The notes: generated by a model not told the origin, from the sequence alone. DNA of 59,023 bases from Chara braunii (GCA_003427395.1 BFEA01000010.1:6108629-6167651), one strand, 5' to 3'; positions 31,823 through 42,914 are shown, counted from the stretch's first letter. Numbers and translations are program-made.

Positions 31823-32063
31823 TTCGTAGCGATGTCTTCAACGCAAATACGTGGTGAACCAATCTTGTACAGCTCGTCTCTCTCTCACTCTCTCCCCCCC
31901 TCTCTCTCTCTCTCTTCGTCGTTGTCTTCCTTGCAGGTGCGCGCGCCGGCTTCCTCCCCCTACAGATCTGCTATGGCGGACTTCTACTCACATGGCGGTT
32001 TTGGCTATGGCGCACGACCCCCCCTGCGGCACACGACGATCGCGCATGGAATAGCGGGTGCCA
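30541..32063 (-). other. Untranslated leader of element D
   Basis: Between the PBS and Gag start there is about 1.5 kb without a coding motif. It contains a GTTGACCAA-rich stretch (31150-31250) that matches the leader of element E (47230-47330), which supports the kinship of D and E. It also carries a tandem repeat with CT tracts (31345-31950). Open frames here are artefacts of these repeats. Confidence 0.65.
31345..31950. repeat. Tandem repeat of about 276 bp with CT microsatellites
   Basis: The block TTCTTCCTCCGCTTCACTTC to TCGTTGGGCGGCACAAC, followed by TTCACAGGTACGTGACAACC and a CT run, occurs at about 31363 and again at about 31638. A partial third unit starts at about 31821 (GATGTCTTCAACGCAA). 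CT runs are at 31516-31563 and 31790-31820. It belongs to the leader of element D. Confidence 0.75.
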
Positions 32064-32075
32064 TCTCCGATACCA
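32064..32075 (-). promoter_or_regulatory. Primer-binding site of element D
   Basis: The minus strand reads TGGTATCGGAGA one base after the LTR end GATAGCA. It matches the initiator tRNA-Met PBS consensus at 10 of 12 positions. Confidence 0.8.
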
Positions 32076-32076
32076 A

Positions 32077-33029
32077 TGCTATCAGGCTCGCTTCTTTTCA
32101 CACTTCACATACATATAAACACGTTGCACAGCAAACTGGCAACAAGCACCCACTCAAAACTCAGAGATATGGTAACCAAGAACACACTTCAGATACGATC
32201 TCACTTCAAATGGCTATGGCGCATCAGCGCCTGTACAAATCTTTGTTCGTCACTCACTCAAAGTTGTTGTTCACACACAGGATGACCCTCGATATCCCAC
32301 ACACATCACAACTGTACACTCACGCACTCACACACACTACACTCTCCTATCAGCTATTGCAGCTATGGTCGTTGCTACCCCTATCGCTATGGCTTAGCTC
32401 TCCTTCTCGTCCACTTCGTTTTCGGGCTCACTGCAGACCACCTCGCACAAGTCGTTGTGGCAGCGCTTCCGCATGGCTTACGCAGGAACGAATGAATAGC
32501 TGGGCGCTGCCTCTTGATTTATACTTTTGTAACTCGTTGGTCTGCCCCTTTCCCATGCCCGTGGTGCACACAGTCCCACGTGGTACTTGCTGGACTTGAC
32601 TAGGACTGACTAGGACTGCTACCGCTGACTCAGCAATGGTGGACTTCACCACTTGCCCACTTGCCTCTGTCTAAACGTGAGCCAGCTCTGAAAGGCCACT
32701 TCTGGACCTTCCGGAAGTCCGCAGACTTGGCCTTTTGGTACTGTAGCAGATACGACCTTGACCTTTCAGGACGTTAGCAGCTACGACTTCGACCCTTCGG
32801 AGGAGCTACTGCTACGACTCTTAGGACCTGCTAAGACCTACAAACAACAGGTCTACAGCTCGAACCCCTACAACCTACAGACCTACGACAGCCTACCAAC
32901 TGCTGCGAATACACATGTCACAAATGAACTCTCAAGGTCGACACAAATACTGTACACAGGTAAGGTGAGGACTAGGGATCAAGCCCTGGGATCATCATCC
33001 GCTACTGCAAACAGGTGAATACCATTTCA
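32077..33029 (-). repeat. 5' LTR of element D
   Basis: On the minus strand it begins TGAAATGGTATTCACCTGTT at 33029 and ends CCTGATAGCA at 32077, next to the PBS. It matches the 3' LTR end to end with scattered substitutions and small indels. Confidence 0.9.
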
Positions 33030-33033
33030 GAAA

Positions 33034-33266
33034 AAAGAAAGTTGAAATATAGGAAGAAGAAAAACGAGAAGAAGAACAAGAAGGATTACAAGGAGAAGAA
33101 GAAGAACAAGACTTAGGGAGGAGGAGAAAGGAGGAGGAGGGGGAGGCAAGAAGAAGACGAAGGGAGGCGGAGGAGGAGAGAGAGGAGGTGGAGGAGGAGG
33201 AGGACTTGCCAATTTTGAGTTGCGTTGAGGGAAAAAAAAAAAGAAAAAAAAGATGACGAGGAGGAG

Positions 33267-33297
<31 letters not shown>

Positions 33298-33537
33298 CAA
33301 GAAGAGAGAGACAGAGAGAGAGAGAGAAATAGAGAGAGAGAGAGAGAAGGAGAGAGAGAGAAGTCTTGGCACGTGGCAGTTGTATGCACACTGCTTCTGC
33401 CACGTGGCACTTCGCCTACTAAAGAAAACCAATGAAATAGAGAGGACGAGAAAGGAGGACGAGGAGGAGAGAAGAAGACGAAGGGAGTGGGAGGAGGAGG
33501 AGGAGAGAAAAAGACAACGGGAGGGGAAAGGAGGAGA

Positions 33538-33574
<37 letters not shown>

Positions 33575-33575
33575 N

Positions 33576-33645
<70 letters not shown>

Positions 33646-34053
33646 TGAAATGTGGCACTTCGTCCGATGAAGAAGGCCAATGAAATAGGGAGGAGGAGGA
33701 GGAGGAGGAGGAGAGAAGAAGACGAACAGAGGAGGAGGAGGAGGAGGAGGAGGAGAAGGACCTGCCGGTTTCGGGATACATCGACGAAAAAAAAAGAAAA
33801 AAGGATGACGAAGGAGGAGGAGGAGGGGGGAGAGAGAGAGAGAGAGAGAGAGAGACTGACACATGGCACTTCGCCCGATAAAGAAAACCAACGAAATAGG
33901 AAGGAGGTGAAGAAGACGAAGGGAGGAGGAGAAAGGAGGAGAAGAAGATGAAGGGAGGAGGAGGAGGAGGAGGAGGGCCTGCCCGTTTTGTGATACATTG
34001 ACGAAAAAAAAAAAAGGATGGCGAAGTAGGAGAGTGACAGAGAGAGAGGGGGG

Positions 34054-34087
<34 letters not shown>

Positions 34088-34110
34088 GGGAGAGGTTGTG
34101 GCACTTCGCA
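33034..34110. repeat. GA-rich tandem array with 210-370-bp units
   Basis: A repeated order of blocks: TGGCACTTCGCCCGATAAAG-like, AAACCAATGAAATAG, a GGA/GAA-rich purine stretch, CCTGCCGGTTT...GATACAT, an A run with GGATGACGAAG, then a pure GA run. Unit starts are near 33403, 33652, 33866 and 34099, with a partial unit before 33403. The GA run at 33541-33643 exceeds 100 nt and includes an N (33575). Minus-strand open frames of up to 523 codons are Leu/Ser/Pro low-complexity products of this array and not genes. Long purine tracts can adopt triplex DNA. Confidence 0.8.
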
Positions 34111-34589
34111 ACACGGTACCGTATCAATGATGACAGGGCAGCTTTCCGACGGAGGGCAGCGACGACGAGCTGGGAAACGGGCAGCCGCGGCGGGCAGTGA
34201 CGACGGGCATCGACTATGGGCACCTCGACGTTGGCGGGCACCGACGGCAACCTCTTCGACGGGCAGCGACGACGTTCGAATTCGAAGGCCGCCCGAACTT
34301 ATGTGCAGTCGGCGGAAGAATTTGCGCGGGGGGGCTCCCAAGCACAAAAAAAACATTGAAAAAGGCCTCCCCGCCCCCCCACGCAAAAATGTGTTGGGCC
34401 CACACGACGTCAAACTGGGGGACCCAAGTGGGCGGGCCGCCCGGGACCCCTGTCGGACGTAGGCTGGGCTGCAGAGCGGCCCGAAGTTTAACAAAGAGAA
34501 ATACATATACATCGTCATGCAGAACACCGGGTGAACCGCGGGCAAAGAGGGAGAAGAAGACAACAAACCATGGGCTACGTATTATAAAT
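34111..34589. other. Non-coding stretch with CGACG-rich degenerate repeats
   Basis: 34135-34280 contains repeated GGGCAGCGACGACG-like strings. The rest is GC-rich without an open frame of protein-like content. No gene is seen. Confidence 0.5.
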
Positions 34590-34800
34590 GACAATCTATA
34601 TTGTCACATAGCTGTGAACTAAAAGAGCGCACTTTGCGAAACAAACAGTAAAGATTAAAAAGCAAGACAAACACGAGGGGCACCCTGACACCATTCGTAT
34701 ATATCATTGTTCTTCTAAACTGAAAGGGTTTCACCAAGTTCGCGTGACAATTGCAGATACCAGCACTCCATCCCCAGACCTCCCCTAGCCCACTGTACAT
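34590..34800. mobile_element. Partial copy of the foldback element family
   Basis: GAACTAAAAGAGCGCACTTT, AAACAAACAGTAAAGATT and GACAAACACGAGGGGCACCC correspond to the reverse complement of 55614-55670 plus the left arm at 55283. The central TGCCTCTCACGTACAAGG portion of the arm is absent here. The element is truncated or a related subtype. Confidence 0.55.
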
Positions 34801-36100
34801 TTGTTCGCTGCCCCTGTGAGTTTTGGAACTTGTGACCTGTCCCCGAAACCGTGTATCAATGTCTTGCGTGTTTAAGTTGGGTCATGTACGGTTTTATCCG
34901 TAGGTCAGTCGTTTAGGAGTCTTAGGGTCGTTACAATTGACCTTCCCAGAGGTCAACAGGCCCTACGTCCTCTGAAGAGTCAACTTGACCTTTGGGAGTC
35001 TGTAGGGGGCAGACCATCAGCCTCCAAAAGGTCAAGAGTCCCCCACTCAGCCCCGAAGAGGCACAATATAGGCAGTCCCAGTCCAGCAACAAGTACCAAA
35101 TGGAACTGCAGGTTGCCGGGCGGCTCCAGCCTTACGCTGCCCTTTACTTCCTTGATGAAGATGCTTGGCAAGGACTCAATTTGCTTGTTTTTCCCAGGTG
35201 GGACCACGGTCGGCCTTAGGAGTGACCACCGATCGACAGCACGAGTACCTAACTGCGACACTCGGATTGAGCAGACCCTCGAGCGATGGAAGGACATTCC
35301 CTCCATGGGTGTGTGAACAAGGGCCGCGGGCGGGCCATGAGAAGGCTACTCTGGCGGAATGAACGCCAGAGGCTCCGGGAGAAACGCATGATCTATGACA
35401 ATCGGGACTGCACCAAAGGTCAACAAAGACTTGGGAAAAGGGGGACGACGGCCATAAGAGCCGAGGCCTTGGGCGCTCCAAGCAGCCACAGGAGCAGAAA
35501 TTAACACAACGGGTCAACACTGGAAGGAGACGTGCGCCATTGACACCGAGGGAAAAGGGCCGCAAGCCTAAGCCTCGAAAACGAATCATCGGGCCTTGAG
35601 CCTCGGGGCTGGGCCTGCAGGAATTTCCTAGGGCCTGGTACAGCTTGTGTGGGGACCACTAGGCCCGAGCAAGCTCGGGTTTAGTCTCGGATAGAGCTTC
35701 GGTCCTAGGGCGCTGCAAAAGACCCGGTACCCGACAAAAGGGCCCCCTTCGCCAAAAAACCCTTCGGGGCCCCAAACAGGCCCGGATACAGGCCCGCGAG
35801 AGCCACAATGTCGGGGCGCTGCAACCTTGTCGACAATTCAGGGCACACAGCGCTGTTGGGCACACTGAGAGAGGGGCCCGCAAAATACGTAAGCCCTACC
35901 AGGCTCAAGAGCGGGACTCGCAGGGGATACGCACTTATAGGCACACAGGAGGAGCACGGGGAACGGGGAAGAACGGGGATACACTCGGGTGCACCAGCGA
36001 AGGAGCGTTTTAGGCGAGGAACGCACGACACAAGTGAGGTGAAAGGAACGATAGAGCTGGAGAGGGTGAACGTCGTACGACGGAGCACCCGCAACAACGC
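34801..36100. other. Unclassified GC-rich non-coding DNA
   Basis: It includes a GGTCAACA/GGTCAAGAG-rich stretch (34930-35060) and GGGCC-rich DNA (35480-35900). ATTGACCTTCCC near 34936 follows GTCGTTACA, which would suit an LTR end, but no partner end was found. Open frames on both strands have no motif. I see no gene. Confidence 0.4.
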
Positions 36101-36105
36101 ACAGC

Positions 36106-36385
36106 TTGCGTACGGGCTTGAACATCCCGCACACACGCGCGCATCAGCGCTCAGCCCCCCACGCACGGGGGCTCGTCAGCACGCAGCCCTCGATCACGGA
36201 CTTGAGCATCGCGTGCACGAGCACGCATCAGCGCGCAGCCCCCACGCACGGACTTGAGCATCGCGCACACAGGCATGCATCAGCGCGCAGCCCCCTCGCA
36301 CGAACTTGAGCATCGCGCGCACAGGCGCGCACCAACGCGCAGCCCCCCGTGCACGGACTTGAACATCGCGCACACGTTGCGGTTG
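36106..36385. repeat. GC-rich minisatellite, about 57-60-bp units
   Basis: Consecutive units have the form CTTGAGCATCGCGCACACAGG, GCATCAGCGCGCAGCCCCC, CACGCACGGA, repeated about five times with substitutions. The frames through it give His/Arg/Ala-rich peptides on one strand and Cys/Arg/Ala-rich peptides on the other, as expected for repeats rather than a gene. Confidence 0.7.
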
Positions 36386-36507
36386 GTAGGCGTGCAGTCG
36401 CCCGAACGTGCGTGCACATTCGCATACAGTCATTATTGGGAGGCGTGGGGACGCACGCGAGCGCACACAAACCCGCGCACATTCTGGATTTAGAGGCGCG
36501 CACACAC

Positions 36508-37353
36508 GCGCAAAACCCGCGCACCATCGGACGATCGGGACGTGGCGCACAACAGCGCTCATTAGTGCGCAACTGCGCGCGTTTGCGACCGAGATCGGGA
36601 TTGAAAATCAGCGCCATCAGCACGCACCGGGATTGGAGAGCAGCGCTGGTCAGCGCGCACCCGAGTGCGTTTGCGACCAAGATCGGGATTGGAAATCAGC
36701 ACCCATCAGCTCGCACCCGAGCACGTTCGTGATCGAGATCGGGATTGGAGAACAACGACCATCAGCCGCACCTGCGCTCGTTCGTAACCAAAAACGGGGT
36801 AGGAGCTCAGCGCCCATCCACGCCATCCACGCGCATCTGCCCGCGATCGAGGTCTAAGAGGGGGACGCCTCGTGTATTAGCTCGCTCATACGGAGGCTCT
36901 CGGTTACAGGCGCCTAGGGGCACGCGCAAAACCCGCGCACCATGAGACGATCGGGACGTGGAGCACAATAGCGCTCATTAGTGCGCAACTGCGCGCGTTT
37001 GCGACCGAGATGATTGAAAATCAGCGCCATCAGCACGCACCTGCACGCGTCCGTGATCGGGACCGAGATTGGAGAGCAATGCTCGTCAGCGCGCACCCGA
37101 GTGCGTTTGCGACCAAGATCGGGATTGGAAATCAGCACCCATCAGCTTTACCCGGGCACTTTCGTGTTCGAGATCTGGATTGCAGAACAACGCCCATCAG
37201 CCGCACCTGCGCGCGTTCGTAACCGAAAACGGGGTAGGAGCTCAGCGCCCATCCACGCCATCCACGCGCATCTGCGCACGGTCGAGGTCTGAGAGGGGGG
37301 CGCCTCGTGTATTAGCTCGCTCATACGGAGGCGCTCGGTTACAGGCGCCTAGG
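36508..37353. repeat. Tandem duplication of about 415 bp
   Basis: GCGCAAAACCCGCGCACCAT starts both copies (36508 and 36924). Both run through GCGCTCATTAGTGCGCAACT, AACGGGGTAGGAGCTCAGCG, GTGTATTAGCTCGCTCATAC and CGGTTACAGGCGCCTAGGGG. Inside each copy, shorter units built on GTTTGCGACC(G/A)AGATCGGGATTGG-like strings recur, so the array has two levels of repetition. No coding motif. Confidence 0.8.
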
Positions 37354-37389
37354 GGCGCAAAGGCAGACCGCCCGTTTCACTTGAACTGC

Positions 37390-37692
37390 ATCCGCACACA
37401 CAGGCGGACCAGCCAAGACTTTTGGGGCGACGACCACGGGTCCGAGCACGAGCGGACACGCCAAGGCCTTCGAGGCGAAGACCACGGGTCCGAGCACAGG
37501 TGGACAAGCCAGGACCTTTGAGCCGAAGACCTCGGGTCCGAGCACGGGCGGACACGCCAGGGCTTTCGAGGCGAAGACCACGGGTCCGAGCACAGGTGGA
37601 CAAGCCGGGACCTTTGAGCCAAAGACCACGGGTCCAAGCATCGCTAAGCAAGCCAGGACCTTTGAGGCGAAGACCACGGGTATGGGCATGAG
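37390..37692. repeat. 48-bp minisatellite, six units
   Basis: The marker GGGTCCGAGCAC (or a variant) begins at 37438, 37486, 37534, 37582, 37630 and 37678, exactly 48 bp apart. Two subtypes alternate for part of the array (GGACACGCCA...TTCGAGGC and GGACAAGCC...TTTGAGCC), giving a 96-bp higher-order period. Because 48 is a multiple of three, several frames stay open, including 37339-37977 on the minus strand (16-residue units such as LACPPVLGPVVFASKA). No signal or domain supports a real protein. Confidence 0.85.
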
Positions 37693-38390
37693 CAGAGGAG
37701 CCAGATCGTAGCCTTTCAAGGGACCAGGACTGCTCATGGGACTGGGATCCCGAGCGAGGCCGGGACAAATCACAGGAGGGAATCTCCACGGTGGAACCGT
37801 GTTGTCCGTGACCCAACCGTAACTGACCAGGGACTCGGAGGAAGCATACCAGGGGAGCATACCAGGGGCGACACAAGGGCTAGCGTGGACGTGTGACGAG
37901 GCTTTTTGTCGAAGTGAACCGTGAAGAGGACGATTCCTGGTGAAACTCGATCTTGAGTTATGGCCCCAGAACTCCAACGCAGCTCCATGGGATCGACGAG
38001 CCTGTTACCGGTGGCATCCCATCGGACGGAGGATTCGCCAGAGACTGTCAGTGAGATCGGTCGGGATTCAGACCGACTTTCCTAACTTTGACACGGGATC
38101 TGCGGCTGGGTTTGGGAATAGTGCAAAGAACCCTATTATTTTAGAGTAAATGAAAACAATCTTTTTGTTTCTTCCAGACGGTGTGATGTGAGAGATTCAC
38201 TGTTGTGTCTATAGTCGGATTCAGTCTTTGTTTATGTGGATGTGACTGACAAGTTTTCTTGCAGGTTACTGGAGCCCCGACCGAGCCTCCCGTGGGTGAC
38301 AGACACGGCGCGAGGCATAGGGTTTGGTCGGCGTGCCGACAGAGCGCTTCTTCCGATCCACAACGTCCAAGGGCCTGGGACCTGGCAGGC
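37693..38390. other. Non-coding DNA between minisatellite and element C
   Basis: A short direct repeat AGCATACCAGGGG occurs twice (37845-37875). A possible acceptor TTTTCTTGCAG lies at 38254-38264, but no exon with supporting frame follows. No gene is seen. Confidence 0.4.
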
Positions 38391-38460
38391 CAGACCACCA
38401 AACGAAACACTATAAATAAATAAAGAGGCAGCGCCCAGCTATTCATTCATTCACCTGCGA
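38391..38460 (+). repeat. Fragment of an element D-type LTR
   Basis: GAGGCAGCGCCCAGCTATTC with ATTCATTC, read in reverse complement, matches GAATAGCTGGGCGCTGCCTC and the following TTGATTTATACTT region at 32493-32525. The fragment is in the opposite orientation to the LTRs of element D. Confidence 0.6.
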
Positions 38461-38522
38461 GCTAGGTGGAAGCGTTGCTCAAGTGACTTGTGCGTTGAGT
38501 TACACGTGGTTAGCAGGAAGCC

Positions 38523-39568
38523 CGTGGCATACTCCACATCCACATCGGCCTGCACGCCCCGACCAGATGAAATAAGGGCCCTCCAGGCCCTGTGTCGTTT
38601 CAACCTAAAAGCGTGAAAAAAGGGCCATTTCCAGGCCCATAGAGTCGACCTACCCTGAAAATTAGGCACCAGACCAGGGTTTTATGCAGGCCATTTCCGG
38701 GCTTGTTTCAAGACGACCTTGTTTGAACTTCAACACCAGTGTCTGGCACGTTTCGGCATTGGCAAGAGTAGCCTCTCGGACGGGCCAGCACTACATAGTA
38801 TTGGTCGGCCCTGCAGGCTGCAGGTAGGCATAGGGACTTCCCAGGCAGTTCACGGGGACTTTACATGCGTTCAGGAGGCAGTCTTCAAGAGTTGGCAGCA
38901 GCACTCTGGAAGAGCGCTGGAGTAGTAGTAGTAGTAGCTAGCGCTAGAGTAGTCTTCGGCGCAAGGTGCTGCTAAGAGGTAGAGTAGCGTTGAAAGAGAG
39001 AGAAGGGCGGAGGCCGAGGAGACTTACCTGTGGCGCCATAGCTCCAGCTTCGTATTCGATGTACCTCCAACAAGGCGCCACCTTCACAGGTTAATACTTG
39101 GTACAAGAGGGAGAGAGAGAGTTCTTCTTCTTCCTCCTTCAAGTCCACCATCTCTCCCTCACCCTCTCGCTACCTGACTGAGTATCTGCAGACTACGACA
39201 GAGGGAGAGATTGGTGACTTTGGGCCTTTACGACATTTGGATTCAGACTCAACATTGGGATTGAGACATTGGACGAGGGATTATTTGGGACCTGTACAAA
39301 GGGCTTGGTGTTGACGACATTCCCATCTTCCCCCTCTTCTTCGTTTAATCCCCCCCCCTCCTCGTCTGTGTATGGTTGGGGACTGGCGCATTCGTCCTGT
39401 GTGAGCGCCAGGCCCCTTCACACCAGGTGATGATGATGATGCATGTTTGGTCTGCATTGCGACATTGATTGGGCTGATCATTGGTATTTCTGCTTTCCGC
39501 TGCGCTATCGTGTACTATGTGAGAGAGATTGGTTCTTGTTCTATTGTGTACCATTACGGTATGCAACA
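38523..39568 (+). repeat. 5' LTR of element C
   Basis: 1046 bp, starting CGTGGCATACTCC (first base differs from the TG of element B) and ending GGTATGCAACA before the PBS. Shared blocks with the 3' LTR include GGGCCCTCC, GGCACCAGACCAGGGTTT, CAGGCAGTTCACGGGGACTT and the CGACATTGATTGGG block. Confidence 0.85.
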
Positions 39569-39571
39569 GTT

Positions 39572-39583
39572 TGGTATCGGAGC
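39572..39583 (+). promoter_or_regulatory. Primer-binding site of element C
   Basis: TGGTATCGGAGC, three bases after the LTR, matches 11 of 12 positions of the initiator tRNA-Met PBS. Confidence 0.85.
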
Positions 39584-40292
39584 AGACCTCTCAATCAGAG
39601 GATCCGCCCAATCAAGGAGCCAGCTTGCTTGATCGAGTGATTGTGGAATGATTGATTGATTGATTGATAAATTGACTGTTGATTAGTAAATAAAGTAGGG
39701 CTTCGTCAAATCTCTGCAATTTTTTTTTTTTTTTTTCGCAACTTTGGAGATTAGCATTTCGTTTTCACTCTGGCATATTAGGTGAACTAGGGAGGTTGTC
39801 ATGTTCTCGAACTCTATCTATTCGTCTCTGAAAGTGGAACCTCCATTCTATTTCGAGCGCAAAAAAAAAATGAAGATCACTTTTTTTTTCGAAAGCCGAA
39901 ACTTTGCGAAGCCTTGCCTAGATCTCGTTCATAGCACTCCTTAGTGATGCCTCCCCGATAGCCGATCAACAAATATTAAAAAAAAAAAAAAAAAGGGCGA
40001 TCCTTTTCTTTTTTTTTATTTTTTTTTTGTTTTATTGATTAGGACCGGGAATGGAAAGTGCAGTTTAGGTCACCTTCGTGCGTTTCCCTCCCACCCAGCC
40101 CTTTGTCTGCATTCCGGTTTCGTAAATGCCACGTCAATAACAGTGCCACGCCAGCAGCAGTGCCACATCAGCAGTGCCATGACAACAGTCAGTGCCACAT
40201 CAGCAATACCGCCGCAGCAATGACACGTGAGCAGTCAGTGCCACGTCAGCAGTACTGCGGCAACAGTGACACGTTAGCAGTGCCCCGCCACC
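39584..40292 (+). other. Untranslated leader of element C
   Basis: AT-rich with several homopolymer runs (T at 39720-39736, A at 39978-39993). It ends in short GCCACGTCAGCAG-type repeats at 40130-40285 that run into Gag; the same repeats occur in element B at 12512-12630. TTGATTAGGACCGGGAATGG near 40035 aligns with 12425-12450. Confidence 0.65.
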
Positions 40293-41860
40293 ATGACGGG
40301 TTCACTTTTGGGCATGCCAGGTCAACTGGTCAACGAGTCCATTGCTGAGTACCGACAGCGGTTCCAAGCTCACCTCGCTCTAATCGAGGTCGAGGAACAG
40401 CGCCAGGCGACAACCGAGTCTGCCCGCCTACATGCTGAAGCAGAGGCAGCAGCTGAAAAGCAGTGGCTTCAGGCCGCAGCTAACACAGATGCCCAGGGCC
40501 GCCTCAAGGAGGCCCTGCTGCAGAGACACAAAGCCGCCAAAGTTGACAGGCCCAAGTTCTGGCATTTTGAACCTTCCGAGGGCAGCAACCATGCGACACC
40601 GGAAGAGCAGCATAAGGAGTTTCTCTCCAAACTTGTGGCCGGGTTCGTTTACACTTGTAACCACCTGCAGTCCGAGTTGGTGAATCTCCGACGAGCAGTG
40701 CGAAACCACAAGGGTCTGCACGAGGATGCTACATGGGTACTTGATTCCCGTGTACAGGACTTGGAGCAAGCAGCACCAGGACCTGATGCTGGCAAATCCA
40801 GCAATGTGGCCTCTACCCGCCTGTTGGAGCAACGAGTTGACCATGTAGTCGCAATGCTCGAAGACATCAGCACCTTCGCCGCACCAGCCACCCTCAACGA
40901 GCAGTTGGACACCTTGAAGACCGAGGTTCGGCAACTCCAGCACGACAAGATGCCGACATTCCGGATCGAAAAGTTTGATGATTATACGCATCAAGACCCG
41001 GTCCCCTGGTGGCAGGGCTTTACGACGGAACTTCGGATTCATCACGCCCCCGAGCGCTCGTACATCAGGGCGCAGTTCCTCAACTCAAAGGGCGGATGCC
41101 ACATGGCAACCATCCATGGCCTCCAGGTCGCCAATCTACACAAGAAGATCTCTTGGGAAGATCTGACGAGCCGATGGAAGCAGCGGTTCATCGTTGACGA
41201 CGCCCCAGCGCTCGCCATCAATCAACACGCGACTGGCTCATGGTATGGCAAAAGATCGTGCCAACACCCGATCTCAACTTACCATTTCTGAAACTGCGTC
41301 GGGAGTTCTACAACCGTGTGCCGCCTTGAACCTCGCACTCGGTGATCGAGAACAGGACCCGACCTTCGCCAAAATCATCTACAGCGCGTGAGATCATCAC
41401 GACCAACTGGACTGTTGCACACGAGAAGTCAACGTGGCAGCCAGCCCATGTGGAGAACGAAGATTTGGTCCGCGTCTGCAGCCCGTCGCTGCAGTCCAAC
41501 CAAAACAACATTGTGGAAGACCCGACAACCACCCCAGCATCACGCGAGGGAGTTCAGGTGGCCGCTGTCCAGCCGCGAAGCGACAACAACTCCCATGGAA
41601 AAGGGAAGGTGAAAACCACATCGCCGACCGGAATTGGCAGCCAGTACCATGGGTCAAGTTCAACTTGACCGAGGTCGAATACAGATACCGCAGCCGATAC
41701 GGCCGCTGCTATTGGTGCAACAGCACCAAGCACAAGACCTCCCACTCCCAAGATAAAGGCAAGGAGGATGTTCGACCTCGAATCAGCTCGGGAAACAAAG
41801 CTGCGAGGGAGGTGACGCGACTCCACCTCTCACTCCGCCAGATCCGGCCGCCTTGCTAGC
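40293..41860 (+). pseudogene. Element C Gag with defective zinc knuckle
   Basis: The first frame is open for 332 codons (40293-41291) from a good ATG (MTGSLLGMPGQLV). It has a Gln/Ala/Glu-rich coiled coil (residues 15-70), LEQRVDHVVAMLEDISTFAA and the Gag core FDDYTHQDPVPWWQGFTTEL, then KISWEDLTSRWKQRFIVDDA. A frameshift near 41220-41290 ends it. The nucleocapsid motif at 41707-41748 reads CYWCNSTKH and then Ser where the last Cys should be, so this copy has lost one zinc ligand that element B keeps. It is the longest intact Gag segment of this family here. Confidence 0.8.
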
Positions 41861-42128
41861 GGCCTCCTACACATCTAGGGAGAATGAGGATGTCACAAGT
41901 CCTCAATTCACTTCCGAGGATTACGTTGTCCACTTGGTCCCACTGTTGGACCAGCCACTCCACGTGCAATAATCCACCCAATACACGTTTTCACCGCCAT
42001 CGGCAACTGATTCCGCAGCTTCACCGCCAACAATCGTCGGCGATTGGACGTCATGGTCAAGTCTTGATGAACTCGACCCGTTGACGTTCACGGACTTCCA
42101 ATGGATGCCCCTTCCCCCGATCGGTTGA

Positions 42129-42914
42129 TTGCCGAAACCGGATTGCAACGTGCTAATGGCACAATTTGGTGATTACTTGCACACTGCAGTACCAGCTCCG
42201 TTGATGGACGCCGGAGTAGGGGTTTTCAACCTTCGCGACTACCTTGCGAAGATCGACCGCGAGTTCAGAACACAACGGTACGACAATAACGACGCACCAT
42301 TGTTGTACATACGCATTCAAATCGGAAAGATGACCTGCAACTCTTTGATTGATTGCGGAGCTACTCGCAAATATATCAGCCAAGACTTTATGGTACGCGC
42401 TAGCCTTGGGCCATGTGTTCGGAGGAAGTCGCAGCCCACGCACCTCATGTTAACCGACAGTCACACGCACAAGTCAATCGACCGGTACATTGATTCCGTC
42501 CCCGTGTACCTCGCCCCACAAGCAAGCGAGGCCGTGTCGTTCGACATTTTGGACACCCAGTTCGACATGGTTTTGGGCATGCCATGGCTGCGACGTGAGG
42601 ATCACGCGATGAACTTCTACCGCCGCACCGTTCACGCTCGTGATCGGAACGGAGTAATCGTCCCATGCACGGTGCCTCCACCTCACCCTCCGATCAACTG
42701 CCAAGCGGTGTCTGCCGCAAGCATTCGAGCTTCCATCATCAGGAACGACATTGAGGACATGGGGGTGTGTTTTCTCCACGCCCTCCCTCCCCAAGACATC
42801 CCATCGACAGACGCATCGAGTGACCCACGCATCACCGAGCTTCTCGACGCCTACGACAACGTGTTCGAAGCCCCAGACGGAGTAGTACCAGATCGGCCAT
42901 CCGCCACGAGATAA
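42129..42914 (+). CDS. Element C aspartic protease and linker
   Basis: An open stretch of 261 codons; its first codon is TTG, so the true start lies upstream in a fused polyprotein. Retropepsin features: [14 protein letters not shown], then [19 protein letters not shown] with Asp-Cys-Gly (42351-42359) in place of Asp-Ser-Gly, and [20 protein letters not shown] linker follows, leading to [19 protein letters not shown], which in the family precedes RT. Element B has Asp-Arg-Gly at the same site. With Cys at the second active-site position, activity is doubtful. A stop at 42912-42914 cuts it from RT. Confidence 0.8.
   Translation: MPKPDCNVLMAQFGDYLHTAVPAPLMDAGVGVFNLRDYLAKIDREFRTQRYDNNDAPLLYIRIQIGKMTCNSLIDCGATRKYISQDFMVRASLGPCVRRKSQPTHLMLTDSHTHKSIDRYIDSVPVYLAPQASEAVSFDILDTQFDMVLGMPWLRREDHAMNFYRRTVHARDRNGVIVPCTVPPPHPPINCQAVSAASIRASIIRNDIEDMGVCFLHALPPQDIPSTDASSDPRITELLDAYDNVFEAPDGVVPDRPSATR

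Larger units (their letters stand above)
24845..33029 (-). mobile_element. Ty3/gypsy chromovirus-type element D, minus strand
   Basis: 8185 bp with LTRs of 934 bp (24845-25778) and 953 bp (32077-33029), a PBS, a leader, Gag with CCHC, protease, RT, partial RNase H and integrase, a chromodomain-like tail and a PPT, all read on the minus strand. The element is flanked by GAAA (24841-24844 and 33030-33033). It is the least decayed in Gag-Pol order but has frameshifts and a deletion that removes the integrase catalytic core. The LTR pair is alike at roughly nine bases in ten by eye, so the insertion is not recent. Confidence 0.9.

Noticed and set aside
32995-34566. Minus-strand open frames of up to 523 codons, rich in Leu, Ser and Pro
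   Set aside because: They translate GA/GGA repeats, exist in three frames at once, contain an N, and show no domain or start context. They are artefacts of low complexity.
37390-37692. CRISPR array
   Set aside because: Units are contiguous 48-bp repeats without unique spacers, no cas genes exist, and the DNA is eukaryotic.
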